Notes under the pieces: model-generated
Told to the model about the DNA's origin: nothing
The model's database searches: none
Seen by the model: only the letters and a program-made list of their open reading frames with translations
Assembly: GCF_001894745.1 (NCBI RefSeq)
Contig: NZ_BBYF01000019.1
Coordinates: forward strand, 62,001-126,000
Direction of reading: 5' to 3'
Length of the DNA: 64,000 nucleotides
Source: Paenibacillus sp. NAIST15-1
GTDB lineage: Bacteria; Bacillota; Bacilli; Paenibacillales; Paenibacillaceae
Part shown: piece by piece, positions 58,109 through 64,000 of the stretch
How positions within the stretch are numbered: position 1 is the first letter of the stretch
Layout of the letters: every line of letters starts with the position of its first letter
Program-made: the position numbers and the translations under genes

Positions 58109-58218
58109 AGCGCATTTCTCCCTTTCCCACAGGTTGTTCAGTAGCTTTATTCCCACTTCGACGAGCTGTACCGATTCCCCTTCCTACTCCATTCGACAAT
58201 ATGCCATTATTATTCTAA

Positions 58219-59133
58219 TTATGCACCTGCACGCTCTATCTTCTCTCTTGTGCTCGTCTTCTTCTGATTCACCAGAGTCAGCTGCGGCAAACAGATGCCT
58301 CCTAAAATCAGTACGATTCCTGCCCACTGCAACATCGTAACTTGTTCCCGGAGAACAAGTACAGACATCACTACCGCTGCCGGCAGCTCAGCCGCTCCTA
58401 AAATCGTGCCTAGTCCAGAACCAATCTTCGGGACACCTATTCCGAAGAAAATGACCGGGATAATAATGCCCAGCAGCCCCATAGGCAATCCGAACTTCCA
58501 CAGTCCATCTACCAAGGTGCCATCCATAATGAATACTGGCGGGAACATGAGGAATACAACTACCATAGCTCCCGTAATCATGGATAAGCTCTTCGTCAAA
58601 ATAGGCACATCGGTTGCAACACGCCCACTCACAAAAATATATATCGCAAACGATATTGCGGAAATCATTCCGAACACCGCCCCTTTCCAGCTCAATCCGG
58701 ACAATCCATGATCAGCAAGACCGCCCGCGAAGACAGTACCTACGAGCAGGATGATAACCGAAATGATCTTCATCGGTTCAGGGCGCGTGCGCGTAACAAC
58801 CGCTTCCAGCAATACACCAATCCACGTAAATTGGAATAGAAATACAACTGCTATGGAGGCTGGCAATTCTCCTACGGCAAGGCCGTACGTAATCGATGTG
58901 CAGCTCACAGACAATCCGCAAGCGAGCAGCACAGCGGCTTGCTTCCAGCGCAGCTTATGCCGTGAGAAGAGTAGTGTCATAACCACAAGCATCAGCCACC
59001 CAAAGAAATATTGTCCGCCTACAATCTCTGGAACGGTAAACCCTTCTCCGATCCCGAGCTTCATTATGGAAGACAGAGTTCCATAGCTGCAAGCCCCAAG
59101 GAATACAAGCAAAGCATACTGAAGTAATTTCAT
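58219..59133 (-). CDS. EamA/DMT-family permease
   Basis: A 304-residue transporter of the drug/metabolite superfamily with ten membrane helices arranged as two EamA repeats (about residues 5-140 and 150-290; VFLFQFTWIGVLLEAV and ELPAAVVMSVLVLREQVTMLQWAGIVLILGGI). The start is ATG 59133, with AGGAG twelve bases before. An attenuator-like leader precedes it, so its expression probably depends on a signal tied to the exported or imported metabolite, which is unknown. Confidence 0.87.
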   Translation of the reverse strand: MKLLQYALLVFLGACSYGTLSSIMKLGIGEGFTVPEIVGGQYFFGWLMLVVMTLLFSRHKLRWKQAAVLLACGLSVSCTSITYGLAVGELPASIAVVFLFQFTWIGVLLEAVVTRTRPEPMKIISVIILLVGTVFAGGLADHGLSGLSWKGAVFGMISAISFAIYIFVSGRVATDVPILTKSLSMITGAMVVVFLMFPPVFIMDGTLVDGLWKFGLPMGLLGIIIPVIFFGIGVPKIGSGLGTILGAAELPAAVVMSVLVLREQVTMLQWAGIVLILGGICLPQLTLVNQKKTSTREKIERAGA

Positions 59134-59165
59134 ATTGATGTCAAGCTCCTCTCGCTTATACACGC

Positions 59166-59316
59166 AAAAAAGCCCCCTGCGTTCTATAGCAGGGGGCGAA
59201 CGAAACCAAGCGCTGTGGCAATACAAAGCTGTGCGTTCTTCTACCGAACGCGGCCACTCACACGCCTTTGCAAAATTTCGCCTCTCTATTCACACCTTCA
59301 GACACTGTGAATAGAG
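59166..59316 (-). promoter_or_regulatory. Structured attenuator-type leader of the EamA gene
   Basis: In the direction of transcription: a long hairpin (59284-59316, arms CTCTATTCACA/TGTGAATAGAG); a nested element with outer GTGGC/GCCAC (59253-59257 with 59215-59219) and inner GCGTTC/GAACGC (59246-59251 with 59233-59238); and a strong terminator GCCCCCTGC/GCAGGGGGC (59172-59197) with a six-T run (59166-59171), 33 bases before the EamA start. GAACGC occurs again in the terminator loop and arm (59179-59184), so GCGTTC could pair with either. I could not fit it to a known riboswitch or to the T-box motif. Confidence 0.55.
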
Positions 59317-59489
59317 TTTGGTGCATGCCGTTCTATTTATGCCCTTCCATTGTAGTAAGCTTCCTTCACGCTGTCAATGAATAGATTCATTCGGGCAGCA
59401 GCAGAATCCAAGTAGTTCCTCCAACGACCGGCGCAACTTGTGTTACAATATAAGCATCATACGCTGTCAATAAAGATAGGAGCGGCACC

Positions 59490-60161
59490 ATGTTAGCAAT
59501 TATTTATGATTTGGAAATGACCGTAAAGCGCAAAAAAGGGGCGTTTGCCGAAATCATTGAAATTGGGGCGGTGAAAGTGACGGAGAACGAGGGAACATTC
59601 GCCGTTGCTGACACGTTTCAAGCGTTCGTCAAACCGACTCTTTCCCCCAAGTTAACAGATGATACTGTTAATTTTACCGGTATTACACAAGAGGATATTA
59701 CACATGCCTCCACCCTGCAGGATGTCCTTGATCAATTCATCGCGTGGATTGATACGGATGACTATGCACTATGTTCCTGGGGGCCGGATGATAAATCCCA
59801 ATTCCTAAAGGAATGCCGCCAGAAGAAGATTCCACTGTACTGGCTTCGCAATCATAACAATTTGCAAAAGCAAGTATCTACTGCCCTGAAACGTGAGCAT
59901 AATCAGCAGATTGGACTTAAGGCAGCGCTGGAAGCACTGGACGTCCCGTTCGTCGGGAATCAGCACCGGGCACTGGATGATGCCTACAACACAGCACTCG
60001 TATATATACAGATGCAGGAGCACATTCAGTTGACTCGCAATGAGGTTCAAGAACATCCGAGCTATGAGAGCAATGTTGTATATCGAGATGATACAAGCAA
60101 TGAGGATCGAGACAATCCATTCGCAGCGCTTGCCAATTGGAATATGGACGAAGACAAATAG
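59490..60161 (+). CDS. DEDDh 3'-5' exonuclease, KapD-like
   Basis: A 223-residue nuclease of the DnaQ superfamily. Motif I is YDLEMT (Asp and Glu), ending in EIIEIGAVKV; motif II CSWGPDDKSQFL has the second Asp; motif III GNQHRALDDAYNTALVY has the His and last Asp of the DEDDh type. The variant DLEMT and the Trp-Gly-Pro-Asp-Asp motif match the KapD/ERI-1-like group, acting on RNA or DNA ends. AGGAG lies before the ATG. The last 45 residues are acidic and probably disordered. Confidence 0.85.
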   Translation: MLAIIYDLEMTVKRKKGAFAEIIEIGAVKVTENEGTFAVADTFQAFVKPTLSPKLTDDTVNFTGITQEDITHASTLQDVLDQFIAWIDTDDYALCSWGPDDKSQFLKECRQKKIPLYWLRNHNNLQKQVSTALKREHNQQIGLKAALEALDVPFVGNQHRALDDAYNTALVYIQMQEHIQLTRNEVQEHPSYESNVVYRDDTSNEDRDNPFAALANWNMDEDK

Positions 60162-60207
60162 AACACGGTTTGTCCCGAGATGGGGCAAACCGTGTTCTAT
60201 TTACTTT
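60158..60207 (+). terminator. Terminator of the exonuclease gene
   Basis: A 15-base perfect stem (ATAGAACACGGTTTG/CAAACCGTGTTCTAT) begins inside the stop codon and is followed by TTACTTT. Confidence 0.85.
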
Positions 60208-60247
60208 CACATTCTATATCAGGGTTGCAACGAACGAATAATTGCGG

Positions 60248-61072
60248 TTACGTAACTGCGAATTCATCCGGGTTCGGACCAACTCGCTTATCTTCATTAA
60301 GTGCATCGATGCTGCTCAGCTCAGTACTGCTCAACTCGAAATCAAATACATTGAAGTTCTCGCGTATGCGCGATGGTGTAATCGACTTCGGAATGACGAC
60401 ATGGCCATGCTGCAAGTGCCAGCGAATAACCACTTGAGCTGATGTCTTGCCGTGTGCGGCCGCGATCGCAGCGATCTCTTCATTCTGCAAAATATCCCCA
60501 CCCTGCATCAGCGGGCTCCAAGCTTCCAAATAAATATCATGGCGCTGGCAATATTCACGCAGCTCGTTCTGAGCCAAGCGCGGATGGCATTCCACCTGAT
60601 TCACAACCGGCTTCACGCTGCATTCCTGCGCCAAACGCTCCAAGTGAGGAATATGGAAGTTGGATACGCCAATCGAACGCACGCGTCCGTCTGCGTAGAG
60701 CTTCTCCAATGCTTTGTATGTGTCCACATACAAATCCCGGGAAGGAACTGGCCAATGAATCAAATACAAATCGAGATAGTCGGTCCCCAACTTATGTAAG
60801 CTCTCATCGAACGCCTTCAGGGTAGCATCATATCCTTGCTCGGAATTCCATACTTTCGTCGTCAAGAATATATCTTCACGCTTCACGCCTGACTCTTTAA
60901 TGGCTTCGCCAACGCCTGCTTCATTCTGATAAATAGCTGCTGTATCGATTAAGCGATAGCCCGTCTCCAATGCAGTCTTCACTGCATCCTTCACCTGCTG
61001 TCCCTCTTCAACGCGCCATACCCCAAGACCTAGCTGCGGCATGCTCAAGCCATTGTTCAACGTAATTTGCAT
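60248..61072 (-). CDS. Aldo/keto reductase
   Basis: A 274-residue NADPH-dependent aldo/keto reductase with the catalytic tetrad visible: Asp and Tyr in LIDTAAIYQNE, Lys in TTKVWNS and His in LIHWPVP. The phosphate-binding end IPKSITPSRIRENFNVFDF is also present. It fits the YtbE/YvgN (2,5-diketogluconate reductase or methylglyoxal reductase) group. GGAGG is eight bases before ATG 61072. Confidence 0.92.
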   Translation of the reverse strand: MQITLNNGLSMPQLGLGVWRVEEGQQVKDAVKTALETGYRLIDTAAIYQNEAGVGEAIKESGVKREDIFLTTKVWNSEQGYDATLKAFDESLHKLGTDYLDLYLIHWPVPSRDLYVDTYKALEKLYADGRVRSIGVSNFHIPHLERLAQECSVKPVVNQVECHPRLAQNELREYCQRHDIYLEAWSPLMQGGDILQNEEIAAIAAAHGKTSAQVVIRWHLQHGHVVIPKSITPSRIRENFNVFDFELSSTELSSIDALNEDKRVGPNPDEFAVT

Positions 61073-61246
61073 GTTCATTGCCTCCTTCATAAATGTAGCA
61101 ACAATTTCAGTATAGTCGTAAACGGCAGTCTGGTGCAAACCATCTGTCCTACCTCATAACAAAGCTATTGTAAACGCGTTTCGGGCAAGCACATTTCACG
61201 ATTTCCCAGAACTTAATATAACTTTGGAAATAAGTGGGCAGCTGCA

Positions 61247-61275
61247 TTGACTTCCTATCCGGTTGCTGATATCAT
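61247..61275 (+). promoter_or_regulatory. Promoter of the yezD-sulfate uptake operon
   Basis: TTGACT (61247-61252), 17-base spacer and TATCAT (61270-61275). It would give a leader of about 160 bases before the yezD start. The rest of the 61073-61444 gap shows no gene. Confidence 0.6.
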
Positions 61276-61355
61276 ACTGCCATAACACCAATACCTTAGT
61301 TATCTTATAGGAAATATAATGATTAATCAACTATGAACAACGACTCATGACTTCT

Positions 61356-61417
61356 GTCGACCGGATCACCGGAGACGCATACCTAACTGCATGTTTAGGG
61401 GTGTCTTCGGTTTTTTT
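61356..61417 (+). promoter_or_regulatory. Attenuator-type leader of the sulfate operon
   Basis: A strong terminator (61369-61410: CCGGAGACGC pairing with GTGTCTTCGG through two G-U pairs, inner CCTAA/TTAGG) is followed by seven T (61411-61417), 28 bases before yezD. An alternative small stem (61356-61376: GTC.CCGG-ATCA-CCGG.GAC) uses the same CCGG-GAC bases and would exclude the terminator. No S-box or T-box consensus was found upstream. Confidence 0.6.
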
Positions 61418-61444
61418 GCATTCATGTTCAAGGGAGGAACGTAT

Positions 61445-61642
61445 ATGAGCAGTCAACCAACGCAAATCGGGTTAGATACCATCCATCCGAAGTGGCTGGA
61501 GCGAATCGCAGAACAATTGAAAGGACTCAACTATGGATCACTGACCATCACGATCCATGACGGCCACATTGTACAGCTGGAGCGGACAGAACGCACCCGC
61601 TTCGAGCTGGAAGGCGCAAAAGAAAGGAGACAATCCAGATGA
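61445..61642 (+). CDS. yezD: YezD-family small protein (DUF2292)
   Basis: A 65-residue protein of the DUF2292/YezD family: [33 protein letters not shown] is the whole conserved domain. GGGAGGAACGTAT precedes the ATG. It overlaps the sulfate-binding-protein gene by four bases. YezD-type genes often accompany sulfur-uptake genes; a regulatory or accessory role is inferred from this only. Confidence 0.85.
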   Translation: MSSQPTQIGLDTIHPKWLERIAEQLKGLNYGSLTITIHDGHIVQLERTERTRFELEGAKERRQSR

Positions 61643-62718
61643 AAGTACAACGTCGTTTACCTGTACGTATCATCATCCTGCTTTCTATGTTGACGCTCGC
61701 CTTGATGGCCTCCTGCGGACGCAGCGATTCAGGTTCAGGCAAGCAGGGAGAAGCAGAAGGAGCTAAGCCAAATACGGCTTCTGAAGAGACTGTGGAACTG
61801 CAGAACGTGTCCTATGACCCAACCCGTGAGCTGTACGCTGATTACAACAAGGCATTCGCCGCACACTGGAAAGAAACGGCCGGACAGAATGTCACTGTGA
61901 AGCAATCACATGGCGGCAGCGGCAAGCAAGCACGCGCTGTCATCGACGGCTTGAAGGCCGATGTCGTTACCCTCGCCCTTGCATACGATATTGATGCGAT
62001 TCGCAAGGCTGGCTTGATTCAAGAGGACTGGCAGACACGCTTTGAGCATAATAGCGCCCCTTACTACTCCACGATCGTGTTTCTTGTGCGCAAGGGCAAC
62101 CCCAAGGGAATCCATGATTGGAACGATCTCATCAAGCCCGGTATTCAAGTCATTACACCGAACCCCAAAACTTCCGGAGGCGCCCGCTGGAATTATCTCG
62201 CCGCTTGGGGGTACGCCCTCTCTGAGAACAAACAAGATGAAGAGAAGGCAAAGCAATTCCTCTCCGCCCTCTATGCCAATGTCCCCGTACTCGATTCAGG
62301 CGCGCGCGGAGCAACGACAACCTTCGTGGAGCGAGGAATCGGTGATGTACTCATCTCTTGGGAAAATGAAGCTTTCCTTGCCACAAACGAGCTTGGGCAG
62401 GATAAATTCGAAATTGTCGTTCCTAAGCTAAGCATATTGGCGGAACCGCCTGTCTCGGTCGTCGACAAAACGGTGGATAAGCGAGGAACCCGCAAAGTCG
62501 CCGAAGCTTACTTATCCTATCTGTATTCAGAGGAAGGACAAGAGATTGCAGCAAAGCACTATTACCGCCCACGCTTAGAAGCCGTTGCGGCCAAGCACAA
62601 GGCACAATTCCCCGAACTTAAGCTGCTCACCATTCAGGATGACTTCGGCGGATGGGAAGCCGCGCATCAGAAGCACTTCGCTGATGGAGCATTATTTGAT
62701 CAAATTTATAAAAAGTAG
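61639..62718 (+). CDS. sbp: Sulfate/thiosulfate-binding lipoprotein
   Basis: A 359-residue binding protein. The signal peptide with lipobox LMASC (Cys about residue 27) is followed by a Gly/Ser tether. The mature domain has the Sbp/CysP marks [48 protein letters not shown] and [18 protein letters not shown]. The ATG overlaps the yezD stop (ATGA). It delivers sulfate to CysTW. Confidence 0.93.
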   Translation: MKVQRRLPVRIIILLSMLTLALMASCGRSDSGSGKQGEAEGAKPNTASEETVELQNVSYDPTRELYADYNKAFAAHWKETAGQNVTVKQSHGGSGKQARAVIDGLKADVVTLALAYDIDAIRKAGLIQEDWQTRFEHNSAPYYSTIVFLVRKGNPKGIHDWNDLIKPGIQVITPNPKTSGGARWNYLAAWGYALSENKQDEEKAKQFLSALYANVPVLDSGARGATTTFVERGIGDVLISWENEAFLATNELGQDKFEIVVPKLSILAEPPVSVVDKTVDKRGTRKVAEAYLSYLYSEEGQEIAAKHYYRPRLEAVAAKHKAQFPELKLLTIQDDFGGWEAAHQKHFADGALFDQIYKK

Positions 62719-62736
62719 AAGGGAGCACGGGATATC

Positions 62737-63609
62737 ATGACCACACAATCCGCTCATCTTGGCCGTTCTCCCATCAAGCCGAGGAAGGCATCGTATTCGG
62801 TGCTTCCCGGCTTCCGCTTCACACTAGGCTATACGCTGATTTATATGTCTCTCCTCGTACTCATTCCACTGTCAGCCATCGTCTTGAAATCATCCGAATT
62901 AACCTGGGGCGAGTTTTGGAGCACGGTGCTGGATGACCGTGTCATCGCAGCGTATCGGATCAGCTTTATCGTCTCCTGTGCCGCGGGACTCCTCAATGTC
63001 TGTTTTGGACTGATTGTCGCTTGGGTGCTTGTCCGTTATTCATTTCCAGGAAAGCGATGGATAGACGGCTTGATTGATCTGCCATTCGCACTCCCTACTG
63101 CTGTCGCAGGCATTGCTCTGACCTCCATCTATGCAGAGAACGGCTGGATTGGACAGCTGTTGTATCCGCTTGGCATACAGAGCGCCTATTCACAGGTTGG
63201 CATCATGATCGCGCTGACCTTTATTGGCTTCCCCTTCGTGGTGCGAACCGTTCAGCCAATCTTAGAGCAATGGAGCACGGAAGTTGAGGAAGCAGCGGCA
63301 ACCTTGGGTGCCAAGCGTTGGGCGGTATTCTCCAGAATCATCTTTCCCGAACTCATACCGCCGCTACTGACAGGCTTTGCGCTTGCCTTTGCACGCGGAA
63401 TTGGCGAATATGGTTCCGTTGTATTTATTTCCGGCAACATGCCTTATAAGACTGAGATTGCACCGTTGCTTATTATGACGAAGCTGGAGCAATATGAATA
63501 TGCCGCAGCCACGGCTATTGCACTTGTATTGCTTGTTATATCTTTTGTCCTGCTGTTTATCATCAATTTCATTCAATGGAGAATGGGCAGACGCGTTATG
63601 CCCCATTAG
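62737..63609 (+). CDS. cysT: Sulfate ABC transporter permease CysT
   Basis: A 290-residue permease with six membrane helices and the EAA loop [67 protein letters not shown] are typical of CysT/CysU. AGGGAG lies upstream of the ATG. It follows the binding protein by 18 bases. Confidence 0.93.
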   Translation: MTTQSAHLGRSPIKPRKASYSVLPGFRFTLGYTLIYMSLLVLIPLSAIVLKSSELTWGEFWSTVLDDRVIAAYRISFIVSCAAGLLNVCFGLIVAWVLVRYSFPGKRWIDGLIDLPFALPTAVAGIALTSIYAENGWIGQLLYPLGIQSAYSQVGIMIALTFIGFPFVVRTVQPILEQWSTEVEEAAATLGAKRWAVFSRIIFPELIPPLLTGFALAFARGIGEYGSVVFISGNMPYKTEIAPLLIMTKLEQYEYAAATAIALVLLVISFVLLFIINFIQWRMGRRVMPH

Positions 63610-63688
63610 AGCGAATGAAGGATGAAACTGCACTCTGATTCACCCCATCAACAATACTTGAAAACGCGAAAACAAGGAGATTACCCGT

Positions 63689-64000
63689 ATGACCGATACC
63701 TCATTGCTTACGGAACAACCTAAATTCCCCCCTCATACTAGGCGCAAGTCAATGGGAGGCGGACTTCCGCCATCAGCGCCGCAATCTCGCGCATGTACAA
63801 CGGAATCCCCCTATGTCCGATACCTGCTCATTGCCGTTGCTCTTGGCTTTATTGCGCTCGTCATTCTGCTCCCACTTGCGGCCGTGTTCGTGCAAGCATT
63901 CAAGCGCGGAGCTGATGTCTATCTGGCAGCACTTGTTGACCCAGATGCCTTAGCAGCGATCCGGCTCACGTTTGTCACTGCATCAATCGCCGTGCCTTTA
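63689..64000 (+). CDS. cysW: Sulfate ABC transporter permease CysW, 3' end outside window
   Basis: The first 104 codons are visible. A long hydrophilic N-terminus (about 45 residues) precedes the first membrane helix (YLLIAVALGFIALVILLPLAAVFVQAF) and the start of the second (IRLTFVTASIAVPL), with ADVYLAALVDPDALAAIRLT typical of CysW. AAGGAG precedes the ATG at 63689. Partner of CysT; a CysA-type ATPase may follow outside the window. Confidence 0.9.
   Translation, partial: MTDTSLLTEQPKFPPHTRRKSMGGGLPPSAPQSRACTTESPYVRYLLIAVALGFIALVILLPLAAVFVQAFKRGADVYLAALVDPDALAAIRLTFVTASIAVPL

Noticed and set aside
59166-59330. Lysine, glycine or THF riboswitch before the EamA gene
   Set aside because: Short pieces such as GAGGCGAAA resemble lysine or glycine motifs, but the remaining conserved bases are missing.
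61140-61444. SAM (S-box) riboswitch or T-box before the sulfate operon
   Set aside because: Neither the S-box core (GAGGGACTGGCCC-like) nor the T-box (AGGGTGGNACCGCG-like) sequence is present in the leader.

Overview
The window reads as chromosome of a spore-forming, low-to-mid GC Firmicute, most likely Paenibacillus or a close relative. The evidence is a yheA-yheB cluster beside five tandem YheC/YheD ATP-grasp genes, a yhbH-spoVR pair, a sufC-D-S-U-B operon, YpdA and YfkAB homologues, and strong AGGAGG ribosome sites with frequent TTG/GTG starts. No rRNA, tRNA, CRISPR array, complete IS or prophage was seen. Genes lie on both strands in short operons, often ended by hairpins followed by a T-run.

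Layout. 1-6.0 kb: a truncated YtoI-like DRTGG/CBS regulator, a YhgE/Pip membrane protein with a long repetitive helical ectodomain, a small membrane protein, and yheA-yheB. 6.2-12.4 kb: five consecutive YheC/YheD genes on the plus strand. 12.5-17.5 kb: an S66 peptidase, a small caspase/CHAT-like protein, a HAD phosphatase, bacillithiol disulfide reductase YpdA and radical-SAM YfkAB. 17.5-24.4 kb: an MMPL exporter, two HD-GYP proteins flanking uppP, and a polysaccharide deacetylase. 24.5-30.7 kb: the suf operon, with a Fur-box-like site inside its predicted promoter, and dps, with a PerR-box-like site over its predicted -10. 31-37.3 kb: yunC, an unrecognised protein, a PAS-GGDEF-EAL protein, DUF423, a nitrous-oxide-stimulated-promoter-family protein, an ArsR/SRPBCC pair with visible operators, and methionine aminopeptidase. 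37.5-40.4 kb: a 170-bp MITE-like element directly upstream of yhbH-spoVR.

40.4-53.3 kb is the most distinctive block. A ROK repressor is followed on the same strand by an eight-gene set: iron/thiamine-type ABC importer (binding protein, ATPase, fused permease), a secreted PIG-L hydrolase with NEW3-like domains, a creatininase-family amidohydrolase, an argininosuccinate-lyase-like protein, a BadF-type amino-sugar kinase and a cytosolic PIG-L deacetylase. Spacing and overlaps suggest one uptake-and-breakdown pathway for an N-acylated amino-sugar conjugate. I cannot name the substrate, and I consider this the best candidate for an undescribed system. Four 37-bp tandem repeats lie between the ROK gene and the importer.

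53.4-64 kb: an AT-rich, 5'-truncated DUF2326 (ABC-3C/YydD-like) remnant with an in-frame stop, an MFS transporter with a Gfo/Idh/MocA oxidoreductase, two small unknown proteins, an EamA permease behind a structured attenuator-like leader, an exonuclease, an aldo/keto reductase, and a yezD-sbp-cysT-cysW sulfate-uptake operon behind its own attenuator-like leader. The last gene runs off the window.
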